This document shows, piece by piece, positions 7,639 to 16,515 of a stretch of 26,385 bases of DNA; position 1 is the stretch's first letter; each line of letters starts with the position of its first letter. The DNA is from a virus, in IMG/VR virus record IMGVR_UViG_3300010391_000037, positions 1 through 26,385 of that record; one strand, 5' to 3'. A model generated the notes under the pieces. The model saw nothing but the letters and a program-made list of their open reading frames with translations, made no database searches and had not been told where the DNA came from. The translations under genes and the position numbers were made by a program.

Positions 7639-10600
7639 CTAACGCATTGTGTAAATTACGAAGGGCTTAAAACTAGAATACCGCCCACCGATGCGTACCA
7701 TGTCCGCAGATGCGGGATTCTGCAACCGTAGCAGCAGCCCGTAGTTGGCTGTCTGCCATTGCAGGGCCAGCGGGGTAATGGTCATCTGGATAAAGGCTCC
7801 TGCATCGGACACCTGATAGGAGGCATAAGGGTCGGGGTCGGTGTCCAGGTCGCCGTACGCGCCCGCCGTCTGCCAGTAAGCCCATGCCTCCGGCGGTTCT
7901 GCGCTGTGATACCACGCCCACCAGGTCGTGTACGCGCTAATCCAATTGCGCCGCGTCAAATAGACTTCCAGCACGGGGTCGGTAAAGTTACTGGCCTGGA
8001 CCGCAAACCGCACCTGGTCAAACCAGTAGTCCGAGACGATACTGTTGCTGCTGATTTGGCCCATGCTCGTCTGTGTGCCGGGGGCCGCCGAGTTGAGGGT
8101 GTCTATACCGGTCTGATAGACGTCCTCTTGCCCATCTACCAGCAGGCGATACCAACCTCCAGAATTAGCATGGTAGGCCGTGACCGTCACTTTATACCAG
8201 GTAGCCGCCGCGAGAGCCTCTGCCCCCGCGTAGGCGGTGCTGTTGCCGTAGTTGTACAACTGCAACTTGCCGTCTGAGCGCAGATTCAGGTAGTAGTCGT
8301 TGGCTGCACCAGAGCCAACAACCAGGGCTATACCATTGGAGGCGTCCAGCACGTCGTAGCGGAACCAGAACTGCGCCCTGGTATAGACCCCGCCCGCCAT
8401 GCCCGACTTCGTGACGTAGCAGGTCGTCGTGTTGTCGCTGCCCTTGTCGGCCTTGTAACTGCCCGTGCCCTGGTTGAAGATGACCGTATCCAGCACGATA
8501 TCGCAGTCGGTTGGGTTGGAGGCTGTCTTAGATGGCCACGTACCCGGCACCGCCGCGTCGTTGTTCTCAGAGAACGCCCAGGTCGGTTTTCCTTCCCAGT
8601 CCGAGACGTAGAGGTTCAAGACCGCCGCGTCCATGACGCCCGCAGGCACATTGAACAACAGGATGGCTTCGTCACCGGCCTGGATGCGGTTCGTGCCCTT
8701 CTGCAAGATATACACCGTGTCGGTGGGCAGGGCCGTCGCTGCGGGCGTGGACGTGCCGGGATTCGTGGTCGGCGTCGGCGTGACCGTGGGCGTCGGCGTG
8801 CTGACGGTGTACCAGGTCACTTCCAGGATGGCCGCCAAGTTGGAGTTGGTCTCGTAGTTGTAGGGCACGCGCTGACCGTTGGCCGATACGCCCTTGACCA
8901 GCATCACCAGGCTCCCATCCCAGGAGCCGCCCGCGTAGTCCAGGGCCTCATTGAGCGCCGAGGCGAAGTCGGGCGCCCAGTGCTCGTTTCCCGCTACCCA
9001 CGGTTCCGGCTGCCAGGCAGTGTAGGCCGTCGTGGTGGGCCGCGCGGATGGCTTGCCCGTGCCGCAGTCAAAGAGGGTTGTGGTGGAGGCCTTCTGCGCG
9101 TAGATGTTCAGCGTGATACTGTCACCGAGGGTCTCCTGGGCCACAAAATGCAGGAACGCGGTCTGCACGCGCGAGTTGGCGTCTGGTTTCGTGATACCGG
9201 AATACCTGAAGCCGGTCGTGATGTCCTCGCCCGGCACGCCGCCTATCTTGGCTGAAAGCGTGGTGCACCAGGACGTGCGGTCGTAGACGTCCGCCGCCGC
9301 GTTTGCCAGGTAGTAGGACTGTACGCCCGCGCTACCCGTTGGCCTGGGCGTCGGCGTGGGCGTGTTGGTTGGTGTCGGCGTCGGCGTCGCGGTAGGGCCG
9401 CCCGGCGTCCAGGTGGGCGTGCGCGTCGGCGTGCGGGTCGGCGTGGCCGATGGCGTCGTGGTCGGCGGGGTCGGCGTGAAGGTCGCCAGAGGCGCGCCGC
9501 CCTTGTTCGCGATGACCATGTGGATGTACTCGCCGCCTTGCGTTCCGCTGGACAGGGCATTGATGCGCAGGTCAAAGAAGTATTCGCCCCCGCTCCCCGG
9601 CATCGTCTTGGAACCAAAAACGTACTCACCGCCTAACAGTGCAAACTCCGAGCGCTTCCAATCGCCGCTATTTGTTTTTGTTACAGTACCGAGCGTTGTA
9701 ACTCCTGCGCCCGTCCAATACTGCACCGAGAAAGTGTCTGTACCCTGGTCAAGGTAGATGACGCTGATGTACACGTCGTACCCGTTCCCGCCCGGCCACC
9801 AGCCCTCCAGCAACGGGTCAACCGTCAGGTAGGCGCAGTTCGGAACCTTGCGGCTGTACGCGCTGAATTTGTTGACCTTGCCCGCCGCGCTTAACAGGTT
9901 CCCATACTCCGGCGAGATAATGGTCTTGTTGGGATCATCCGCATTGACGATGTACCAGACCGGCGTCGTCAGGCCGTCGCACGCGTCTGCGCCCATACCG
10001 GAGGGGGTGGTCGTGTCAATCTGGTCAAGCCACTGGAATAAGTTCTGGGCGCGCGTCAAGACACTCCCTCCCCAGTAGTCTTGATGGAAGGCCGTCCACG
10101 CCTCCGTGCTGGTGTCCGCGCGCCGGTTCGCCATCGGCAGCGTCACGCCCGTGCCGCCCGTCCACCAGATGCGCAGCGCGTTGTACCAGGAGGCCATGAT
10201 GCCACTCTGGTAGGGTTGCTCTGTCCATTGGCGCAGCAACCCGCAGCCGTCTATGCGCTGCCAGGCGCAGGTCAGGAGCATCCAGTAAGAGAACCATTCC
10301 TGCTTATAAACCGCCTGGCTGATTCCGCTTACTGCCGCCTCAGAGTAGATGGGGTGGGAGCGGCCTAGACAGCGCAGAGCATCGGCTAATTCCCCGTATT
10401 GAACGTAAGTGCAATCCTTGCGTTCCGTGTCCGCGCCGTAGGAGTATATCTGGTTCCAGGTATGGTTGTACCGTATGTTGTTCACGAAATAGCCGGGGTT
10501 CACCGTCTCGGTATAAAAGCCCCATTCGCTGCCGTAGGGTTGGGTGAGGATGTAGGAGACGATCATGTGACGTTCAATCGGGTCGGTAAAGTGCGGCGAG

Positions 10601-11316
10601 ATGATGTACAGCCGCTCCTTTCCATGCCCGTAGGTATTCCAGGCGTTTATGACCGCCTTGCCGTAATTCACCCAGGCAGTCTGGGCCGCCGTCGTGCCGC
10701 CCCACGCCGTCTTGTAGGCGTCGCCCTCCACGCCATCATCCGGGAACGCCTCGGAGTCCGCACCCAGTGCCGCCATGAGGATAACGTTAGGATTGTTCTG
10801 GTAGTGCGCGGCCAATTGCTGGATGAGCCAGGCTATTTCCGTCTGCAACCCGGAATTGGCGTAGTTTATCATCTGGAGACTGGGGTCAAGGGCCGACGTG
10901 ACGGGGTTGTACTCCGGGGCCACTGCCCAGTCCGGTGAACCATCATTGCAGTTGGTGGACTTGCGCAAGCCACCCGCGCACGCGCCCTGCCAGTAGGTCT
11001 GCTTGAGCATGACGGCCAACAGCACCTTGTTACCCGACGCGGTAACCCGGTCTATCGTTGCATCAATTCCCGCCAGGCTAAGGCCGCGCTTGGTCGGCTC
11101 TATGTCTTTCCAGTAGGGCCGTAGGTGAATGAACTCTATATTGGAGCGGTAACTGGCACTCTGCGCGTTGTTATCCGCCGCCGACGCTGACGACGTACCC
11201 ATGCCCGCCTTATAGCCCGTCAAACCCGTTCCGCCCGGCACGACGGCCTTTGCGGGCGAAGCGTCACGCGAAAGGGCCAGGAATAGCAACGCCAAAAACA
11301 GCATTAGTTTTTTCAT
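7639..11316 (-). CDS. Exported TIM-barrel glycoside hydrolase-like protein with binding domains
   Basis: This 1225-residue protein begins with a signal peptide: MKKLMLFLALLFLALSRDAS, likely cleaved after AKA. Residues about 40-450 look like a (beta/alpha)8 glycosidase-like domain. Candidate acidic residues are Glu189 in ALGADSEAFP and Glu326 in PIYSEAAVSG, spaced as in clan GH-A enzymes. A beta-sandwich follows (about 500-605, GYDVYISVIYLDQGTD, EYIHMVIANKGG), then a Thr-Pro linker (612-661), a DAYD domain (666-835), a second linker, and a DNRLRE-like domain (866-1225) interrupted by a ConA-like domain at 911-1114. The likely role is cleavage or binding of host surface polysaccharide. ATG 11316 overlaps the upstream TGA and places the signal peptide first. 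The hydrolase assignment is inference from fold-level pattern. Confidence 0.65.
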   Translation of the reverse strand: MKKLMLFLALLFLALSRDASPAKAVVPGGTGLTGYKAGMGTSSASAADNNAQSASYRSNIEFIHLRPYWKDIEPTKRGLSLAGIDATIDRVTASGNKVLLAVMLKQTYWQGACAGGLRKSTNCNDGSPDWAVAPEYNPVTSALDPSLQMINYANSGLQTEIAWLIQQLAAHYQNNPNVILMAALGADSEAFPDDGVEGDAYKTAWGGTTAAQTAWVNYGKAVINAWNTYGHGKERLYIISPHFTDPIERHMIVSYILTQPYGSEWGFYTETVNPGYFVNNIRYNHTWNQIYSYGADTERKDCTYVQYGELADALRCLGRSHPIYSEAAVSGISQAVYKQEWFSYWMLLTCAWQRIDGCGLLRQWTEQPYQSGIMASWYNALRIWWTGGTGVTLPMANRRADTSTEAWTAFHQDYWGGSVLTRAQNLFQWLDQIDTTTPSGMGADACDGLTTPVWYIVNADDPNKTIISPEYGNLLSAAGKVNKFSAYSRKVPNCAYLTVDPLLEGWWPGGNGYDVYISVIYLDQGTDTFSVQYWTGAGVTTLGTVTKTNSGDWKRSEFALLGGEYVFGSKTMPGSGGEYFFDLRINALSSGTQGGEYIHMVIANKGGAPLATFTPTPPTTTPSATPTRTPTRTPTWTPGGPTATPTPTPTNTPTPTPRPTGSAGVQSYYLANAAADVYDRTSWCTTLSAKIGGVPGEDITTGFRYSGITKPDANSRVQTAFLHFVAQETLGDSITLNIYAQKASTTTLFDCGTGKPSARPTTTAYTAWQPEPWVAGNEHWAPDFASALNEALDYAGGSWDGSLVMLVKGVSANGQRVPYNYETNSNLAAILEVTWYTVSTPTPTVTPTPTTNPGTSTPAATALPTDTVYILQKGTNRIQAGDEAILLFNVPAGVMDAAVLNLYVSDWEGKPTWAFSENNDAAVPGTWPSKTASNPTDCDIVLDTVIFNQGTGSYKADKGSDNTTTCYVTKSGMAGGVYTRAQFWFRYDVLDASNGIALVVGSGAANDYYLNLRSDGKLQLYNYGNSTAYAGAEALAAATWYKVTVTAYHANSGGWYRLLVDGQEDVYQTGIDTLNSAAPGTQTSMGQISSNSIVSDYWFDQVRFAVQASNFTDPVLEVYLTRRNWISAYTTWWAWYHSAEPPEAWAYWQTAGAYGDLDTDPDPYASYQVSDAGAFIQMTITPLALQWQTANYGLLLRLQNPASADMVRIGGRYSSFKPFVIYTMR
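9340..9480 (-). repeat. Thr-Pro linker repeat in the glycosidase-like gene
   Basis: A low-complexity tract encodes about 47 residues of TPTP, TRTPTRTPTW and TPTNTPTPTP type between the catalytic-like part and the DAYD domain. A shorter tract lies near 8761-8810. The composition matches linkers of exported Chloroflexota proteins. Confidence 0.8.
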
Positions 11317-12326
11317 GGCATCGGCAACTCCGTCGTCAGGGCTGCGTAGTACCACGTCCCGCTCACCTTCACGGCCAGGCGTGGGTTGCCGGGGTCGGTC
11401 TGGTCATCCACGCCTATCTGATAAACCTTTGTCGTACCGGAGCGGTCAAGACCAATAGCCGCGGCAACGGCATAAGTAGTGTTAAGCCCCGCCCCAAACT
11501 GGCCCGCATCCAGGCCGTCCAGGGTCGCCGGTGGCTTAAACGCGCCCAGGCCCAAGTCCAAGCCGTAGTTGGTGTTCATCTGCCACCAACTGAGACCCTG
11601 TGCCTGCGTAAAGTAAAGGCCGGGCAGATAAACACCCTCAAACCCCGATGCGGTCAGGTTCACCCCGCCCGCATTTGACCTGGTGAGCAGGAGAAACATA
11701 TTGTGCTGGATGTAACCGCCCGCGATGCTGTGGAAGCCTAGCCCCACCTCCGCAAAGTCATTGAGGCCATCACCTATGTCTGCCGTCAGGTAGGAGGAGC
11801 GTGACCCACCCGCCGTTCCTCCCACTACGTTGTAAGTCACCTGGGACAGGATGGAGTCGTAGGTGGCCCTGTCTGCGTTATACCAAGTTACGCCCCGGCG
11901 CAGAGTGGCGGGGGATGGAATGGAAGCGATGTCATCTACTACGTTGGCAGCCATCGTCAGGCCGTCGGCGTTCATCCAGGCGTCGTTATTGGTTCCCCAC
12001 ACGAAACGCCCATTGGGATAATCCCAGTAGCCCTGACGGATCTCGCCGGTAGCGGCGGTATAACGCCAGAACTCAAAACCGCGCGTCACGCCGCTATGGT
12101 TGGGCGGCGCGTACGTGCTCCACCAGGGGGAAGCCGGTTGCAGGTTCCACGCGTAGAGGCCGCTCCGCTGCCCGGAATTGTATGCCTGGCCTGCCAGCCG
12201 CAAGGCGCCGCCCTGCATTTCCCCCATCTGAGCATTGATTTGCGCCCATTCCCCGCTCAAGGTCAGCCGGTTTACGTTCAGTTCGCCGATGATGACCTTC
12301 GCCGCGATGTCCAGGTAGTAGGCCAT
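11313..12326 (-). CDS. Tail fibre / receptor-binding-like protein, C-terminal part
   Basis: This 337-residue protein starts MAYYLDIAAKVIIGELNVNR. After a short helical N-terminus it is aromatic and glycine-rich beta sequence (GFEFWRYTAATGEIRQGYWD, YLPGLYFTQAQGLSWWQMN, ending VSGTWYYAALTTELPMP). The likely role is a distal fibre or receptor-binding domain. The ORF overlaps the upstream fibre gene by 49 bases. Reading its frame upstream of the ATG gives QGEAQGK, which fits as a continuation of the upstream protein better than that protein's own arginine-rich ending. The pair may therefore be one interrupted gene. ATG 12326 has AGGG 4 bases upstream, so separate initiation is also possible. The TGA overlaps the next start as ATGA. 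Confidence 0.65.
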   Translation of the reverse strand: MAYYLDIAAKVIIGELNVNRLTLSGEWAQINAQMGEMQGGALRLAGQAYNSGQRSGLYAWNLQPASPWWSTYAPPNHSGVTRGFEFWRYTAATGEIRQGYWDYPNGRFVWGTNNDAWMNADGLTMAANVVDDIASIPSPATLRRGVTWYNADRATYDSILSQVTYNVVGGTAGGSRSSYLTADIGDGLNDFAEVGLGFHSIAGGYIQHNMFLLLTRSNAGGVNLTASGFEGVYLPGLYFTQAQGLSWWQMNTNYGLDLGLGAFKPPATLDGLDAGQFGAGLNTTYAVAAAIGLDRSGTTKVYQIGVDDQTDPGNPRLAVKVSGTWYYAALTTELPMP

Positions 12327-13348
12327 CTTGCCCTGCGCCTCGCCTTGGCGTTGAGGCCCTGGCGGTACATCAGCGTAATGAGCGGCTCTTCCAATTCAGG
12401 GTTGACGATGCCCGGCCCCGTCGCGGGCGACTTGACCTGCCAGAATACTTTGCCCGTATTCTCGTTGAACAGGAGCGACCACCAGGAACGTCCGGGCTGG
12501 TAGAACCACTGCTCGCCGTGCATCCAGGCCCCGCTCGGCAACTGCCAACGCCGGATGCGCAGTTCCGGCGAGCCGGGCAGCCCGACGGCCAATTCGCCCT
12601 CTATCCGGCTGTTGCCCAGGACGTGCAGCCGCCCCCGCAGGAAGACGTTGTCCGCGTACAGGCCCCATCCTGACGGCTGCAACTTCTGAATGGTGGGATC
12701 GCCGGGATAGTTCGCCGCTAGGCCATCTAATTGCCCAAGCCGGACCCGGATAGAAACCGCACCAACGCTGTCCGCCGTCCTCTCCAAAACGTCCAGGAAT
12801 GGCCTGTACGACTGGCCCGCCTGCGCGTCAATGGCAATGTAGCCCTGCCCAGACTTCGCGATGCTCACCACAGCCTGGTCCGCCAGGAACGATTTCGCAC
12901 CCAACCCGTCTACGTTGCGGATGACGGTATAGGAATAGCGGAAGGCCGCCAGAAAGAATGGGCCGGTCAAGACTTTCATCTTCTCCGCCGAGCCGATAGG
13001 CGGTTGGAACAGCAGAAACTCACCCACTTCCAACAGCGGCTCCCGCACGTAGATCGTCGTCTGCGCCGCGTCAATCGGCTCTACCAGGTGCGTGACGTGC
13101 GGCCCGAAGATGGTCCTGCCGCCCCAACCCATCAAGGAATCGCCCCGCGGTGTGGGAAACACAGACGATGGGTACTGGCTATTCTCATTCAGCGCCAGGA
13201 GACAGCCCGGCCGTGGCACCCGGTCGGCGTCAATACCGTCCACCTGGTCGGCGTTGCCCCCACCGCCAGCATAAACCACCGTCTGCCCGGCCACGCCGCT
13301 GGCCGCCACTCCGCGTACGTCAATGCGGCGCTGATATTCGTTCTTCAT
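12278..13348 (-). CDS. Tail fibre-like protein, N-terminal part
   Basis: This 356-residue protein starts at ATG 13348, overlapping the upstream stop (ATGA). It contains beta-rich modules: DAAQTTIYVREPLLEVGEFL, then YSYTVIRNVDGLGAKSF, then the phage fibre motif GWGLYADNVFLRGRLHVLGN, whose GYGLYADNVYLKG-type sequence is common in tail fibre and baseplate-distal proteins. ELRIRRWQLPSGAWMHGEQW follows. The last 19 residues (RRARWPTTWTSRRRSSSAN) are Arg/Ser-rich and unlike the rest. They are encoded where the next gene is read in another frame, suggesting a frame change near 12330-12346. It probably acts in host attachment, linked to the tail hub. Confidence 0.7.
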   Translation of the reverse strand: MKNEYQRRIDVRGVAASGVAGQTVVYAGGGGNADQVDGIDADRVPRPGCLLALNENSQYPSSVFPTPRGDSLMGWGGRTIFGPHVTHLVEPIDAAQTTIYVREPLLEVGEFLLFQPPIGSAEKMKVLTGPFFLAAFRYSYTVIRNVDGLGAKSFLADQAVVSIAKSGQGYIAIDAQAGQSYRPFLDVLERTADSVGAVSIRVRLGQLDGLAANYPGDPTIQKLQPSGWGLYADNVFLRGRLHVLGNSRIEGELAVGLPGSPELRIRRWQLPSGAWMHGEQWFYQPGRSWWSLLFNENTGKVFWQVKSPATGPGIVNPELEEPLITLMYRQGLNAKARRRARWPTTWTSRRRSSSAN

Positions 13349-13638
13349 GCGCCCTCAGATCGCTTCTGCAATTCTGCCACGTGCCCGCGCAGGGTACGCA
13401 ATTCGGCCATCTCATCCTCATACTTGAACGCGTCGGTGACAACCCATACAGGATCGTACCCGCGCTCTGCTGCCAGTTCCATGAAGCAACAGGCACACAG
13501 GAAACTTTCTTGGCTACCTTCATCGCCAGTGGGATTGTTGCGAATCACCGCGTTCCAGAGTTCGTTGGGCGCATACCACACCACATATTCACGGTTACAA
13601 CGTTGGCAAAGTAGTTCACGTGGCTCGCCCTTATTCAT
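13345..13638 (-). CDS. Small Cys4 zinc-binding-like phage protein
   Basis: This 97-residue protein has two CxxC pairs, Cys11/Cys14 (CQRC) and Cys48/Cys51 (CACC), likely to coordinate one zinc ion. Between them is the conserved-looking stretch WYAPNELWNAVI, and a helical, charged C-terminus (YEDEMAELRTLRGHVAELQK) may form a coiled coil. Similar small proteins with a YAPNxLWNxV core and two CxxC pairs occur in many phages without assigned function. The gene is locked between two tail genes by ATGA overlaps at both ends, so it is co-translated with the tail hub and fibre genes. It might be a fibre assembly factor; that is inference. Confidence 0.7.
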   Translation of the reverse strand: MNKGEPRELLCQRCNREYVVWYAPNELWNAVIRNNPTGDEGSQESFLCACCFMELAAERGYDPVWVVTDAFKYEDEMAELRTLRGHVAELQKRSEGA

Positions 13639-16505
13639 GCCGTCGGTGTCTCCAGCGCATAATCCGCGCCCTCAATCCGGTAGTTCACGCCCTCAAATAG
13701 CCAGGCTGCCTGCGCCAGATCGTAGGTAGCCCAGGTGGACGCATCGGTCTTGGGTAGCGTCGCCTCGTTGTCTGCCCAAGAAATCCGCACCTCGTCGTAG
13801 GCCGTGCCGCCCTTGCCATCGCTGTGGCTATAACTCAGGTATTTCAGCCAGCGGTGCGTGTGCCGGATGTGATGCGCGTGGCCGCTCAGAAGCGGCGTGG
13901 GCCGGTTGGCGGATCTCGCCACCGCGGCCAGCAATGCACCGTCGGTGCTCAGTTTGTTCAGGTTCGCCGCCGTGGGCTGGTCGCCATGAGTGAAGGTGGG
14001 CAGCGCGACCCACGAGGCGATCTTGGCCCCGCCGCCGTCCTCATAAGCCCAGTCCAGGCCAAAGTTCGTGTTGTCATCGCGCTTGCGATTGGTGTCGCCG
14101 GGGTCCTCGGCTACGTAATCCCGCTGCACGAAACACTGGACGTTCACCAGGTCAAGCGCCGTCCCGCCGGTGAGAGCGATGGATTTATCCTCAATCCACC
14201 CGGCTTTTAATAACGCGTCAACGCCGGCGGGCGTGTATTCGTATTGCACCGTCGCCATGTCGCCGCCGTTGCCGGTGGCCGTGCTGGTCACCAGAATCTT
14301 GATGCGCCAGGGCAGCCTCATGCCCAAATAGATGCTGTGCCTGATGCGCGCCTTGAGGGTGGCGTGCCGGTGGGTCATCAGCCCATACCACACCTGCATC
14401 CAGTTGGGCGGGAAGACATCCACGGCGCCGGAGCCGCCCTGGTGGCTCAGAAAGGGGAGCACCGGGTTGCGGGCGCGCGCATAGCACCACTCCATGCTAT
14501 CGCGCAGCAGATTCAGGTCAGCCGCCGCCGAGACATTCCCGTCCACAAACGTGGGCCAGGAGGGCGGTGTCACCGGCCAGGCGGAGTCAATCTGCTCGGC
14601 CAGTTCCACCACGTAGCCGTCGCCGCCGGTCATCTCTACGCTGTACATCGTACCCACGGCCAGGCCCAGGCTGTTGAGATCGGCCACGCCGCTCACCAAC
14701 GAGCCTGCGGCGATGGTGACGACGGTGACATTATTGACCTTGACCAGGACCGTCCCGCTGTTACGCTGGATCACGTAGCGCAGATAGCGGTGTTGGTGCC
14801 AGATGCGCCCGGCCCAGGGGTTGGAGGTGGAGCCATAGGCCACGTTCCAGTTGATGGCCGGCACGATCCCCATGGCCAGCCCGTGCACATAGTTAAGGTT
14901 TGCCACCAGCGTGCTCAGGTAGGCCGCCGTCAGCGTGTGGCCTGTGGCGGCATCGGGCAAATCCGTCCACGAGTCCTCAACAGTGCCGCCGTACCACAGA
15001 TAGGACGATCCTGCGCCCGTGCCCCATTTATGCGTGCCGATGATAAAATAGGAGGTCTTCTGCAGGAGACTGGCATCGTCTATCACGTCCAGGCCCATGG
15101 TGAACGGCTGCTTTGCGCCTAAACTGGCGTGGATGCCCAGGACAAGGCCCGTGCGGTCTGTGGATAATAGCCGCGCTTCCTGGATAGTGACCCGATCCCC
15201 CAACTCCAACTGCGGGAGGCCGGGCACGCCGTTGACGGTGTAGAGGGTGCGCGGGTTCACATAACGATCTGCCAGGAATGAGGCCAGCGCGGCCGCCTGC
15301 GCGCGCGTCTGGATGTAGGGGTTGCGCCGCACCTCCTTCGTGCGCGCGTGGGCCACCACGGAGGTACGGGTTTCCTTCACCTCGCCCGACGGATCGCCCA
15401 GGAGCGGCGTCCCTCGCACCTGGAACTTAGAGATGATGATGGCATGGTTAGCGTTGTTGTTAATCAGGTCACACTCGTAGCGCTGGGCAAATTTGTTTTC
15501 TGTGTTCGGGTCAATAGTTAGCGACGCGTCGCTGCGGTCGCCGGTTGCCAGGTGCACGATGTAATCGGTGTCATCGTCGTTGGTGCGGCGCGGCGTGAGG
15601 ATGCTCGTCGCGGGCCACTGCAAGCGCGCTATGAGATGGTGTGTACCGGAAGGCGGAATAGAAATCGGCTTGTCCAGCGCATAAATCTTTTGCGTGGGGC
15701 CTGCGACGCGCGGCGAGTATTCTACTGTTACCTCATTGAACACCTCCTGGGGGCGTTGTTCCGGCTGTACGTCAGAGAACTTACCGCGGGTGAGCGTATA
15801 CTGGCTAACCGTGTGAGCCGCGTGGGCCGTCCAGTGCGCGCCGTTCTCAAAGTGCAACTTCCCGGCCCAGTCAAAATAGAGGAAACCGCCCTCGGCTGCC
15901 GCGACGAGCACCATCTGCTCCCACACCGATTCGTCGTCCAGCCAACAATAGGGGATGATCTGCGTGCCGACGTCAAATATCTGGTCTCCCGCGCTGATGC
16001 TCACCAGGGCACAGAGTACCACCAGCCATTCATCGGTGCGTAGGCCAGTGTAAACGAAAGTAGTGGCTTTCTTCTGAATGATCGTCGCACTGCGGTCACG
16101 GCAGGTGAACGCGGCATCTCCCGCGCGCGTAGGCTCGCGGGGTATGTAGAGATAGCCAGTGAAGATGCGCAGGTTCTCGCCCTCAAAGCCGACGTAAATG
16201 CGGGTTGGCTTCAGGTAGTATTGCCCACCGCTGATTTGTGCATAGATGGGGGAGGCAGATTGAAACGGGGAATAGCGGCCACTGTCGTTATAGAAGACCA
16301 CCGTGGCCTCGGCGGCGTAGCCGGCACCCGGCTCGGTGATGGACTGTTCCGGCGCACCGAAGCGCCAGTCCCAGTCCAGGCTCTTGAGCCGGGCCGTCTC
16401 GTCCACGTAATTTACGCCGTCCCAGGCCACCTCAATCTGGTAGGATAGCGAGCGGATGGCCTTCTCGGCGTTGGTGGCGATGCTTGTTCCGGTGGTGTCC
16501 TGCAT
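13635..16505 (-). CDS. Tail hub / tip protein
   Basis: This 956-residue protein starts MQDTTGTSIATNAEKAIRSL. The N-terminal region (YQIEVAWDGVNYVDETARLK, later RYSPFQSASPIY, RIFTGYLYIPREPTRAGDAA) resembles phage tail hub and baseplate proteins. A middle region (ARTKEVRRNPYIQTRAQAAA, ASFLADRYVNPRTLY, LELGDRVTI) also matches tail-associated hub domains. The C-terminal half holds two similar segments, GTHKWGTGAGSSYLW and PTFTHGDQPTAANLNKL, suggestive of a domain that contacts fibres. The long in-frame extension upstream of 16505 overlaps the previous gene and is not protein-like, so ATG 16505 with AGGCG upstream is the start. It would form the distal tip after the tape measure and distal tail protein. 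Confidence 0.75.
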   Translation of the reverse strand: MQDTTGTSIATNAEKAIRSLSYQIEVAWDGVNYVDETARLKSLDWDWRFGAPEQSITEPGAGYAAEATVVFYNDSGRYSPFQSASPIYAQISGGQYYLKPTRIYVGFEGENLRIFTGYLYIPREPTRAGDAAFTCRDRSATIIQKKATTFVYTGLRTDEWLVVLCALVSISAGDQIFDVGTQIIPYCWLDDESVWEQMVLVAAAEGGFLYFDWAGKLHFENGAHWTAHAAHTVSQYTLTRGKFSDVQPEQRPQEVFNEVTVEYSPRVAGPTQKIYALDKPISIPPSGTHHLIARLQWPATSILTPRRTNDDDTDYIVHLATGDRSDASLTIDPNTENKFAQRYECDLINNNANHAIIISKFQVRGTPLLGDPSGEVKETRTSVVAHARTKEVRRNPYIQTRAQAAALASFLADRYVNPRTLYTVNGVPGLPQLELGDRVTIQEARLLSTDRTGLVLGIHASLGAKQPFTMGLDVIDDASLLQKTSYFIIGTHKWGTGAGSSYLWYGGTVEDSWTDLPDAATGHTLTAAYLSTLVANLNYVHGLAMGIVPAINWNVAYGSTSNPWAGRIWHQHRYLRYVIQRNSGTVLVKVNNVTVVTIAAGSLVSGVADLNSLGLAVGTMYSVEMTGGDGYVVELAEQIDSAWPVTPPSWPTFVDGNVSAAADLNLLRDSMEWCYARARNPVLPFLSHQGGSGAVDVFPPNWMQVWYGLMTHRHATLKARIRHSIYLGMRLPWRIKILVTSTATGNGGDMATVQYEYTPAGVDALLKAGWIEDKSIALTGGTALDLVNVQCFVQRDYVAEDPGDTNRKRDDNTNFGLDWAYEDGGGAKIASWVALPTFTHGDQPTAANLNKLSTDGALLAAVARSANRPTPLLSGHAHHIRHTHRWLKYLSYSHSDGKGGTAYDEVRISWADNEATLPKTDASTWATYDLAQAAWLFEGVNYRIEGADYALETPTA

Positions 16506-16515
16506 CTCATTTCGC

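Noticed and set aside
9340-9480. Hexamer tracts as a CRISPR array or non-coding satellite
   Set aside because: They are in frame and encode Thr-Pro linkers; there are no spacers.
13379-13392. CACGTG-containing stretches near 13379 and 22429 as extra palindrome copies
   Set aside because: Only the central hexamer matches; arms and flanking repeats are absent.
14244-15122. Long plus-strand open frame of 292 codons
   Set aside because: It lies wholly opposite the tail hub gene, is rich in Arg/His/Gly as expected of a GC-rich shadow frame, and has no supporting context. Similar plus-strand frames at 12731-13729, 5726-6442 and 1170-1847 were rejected for the same reason.
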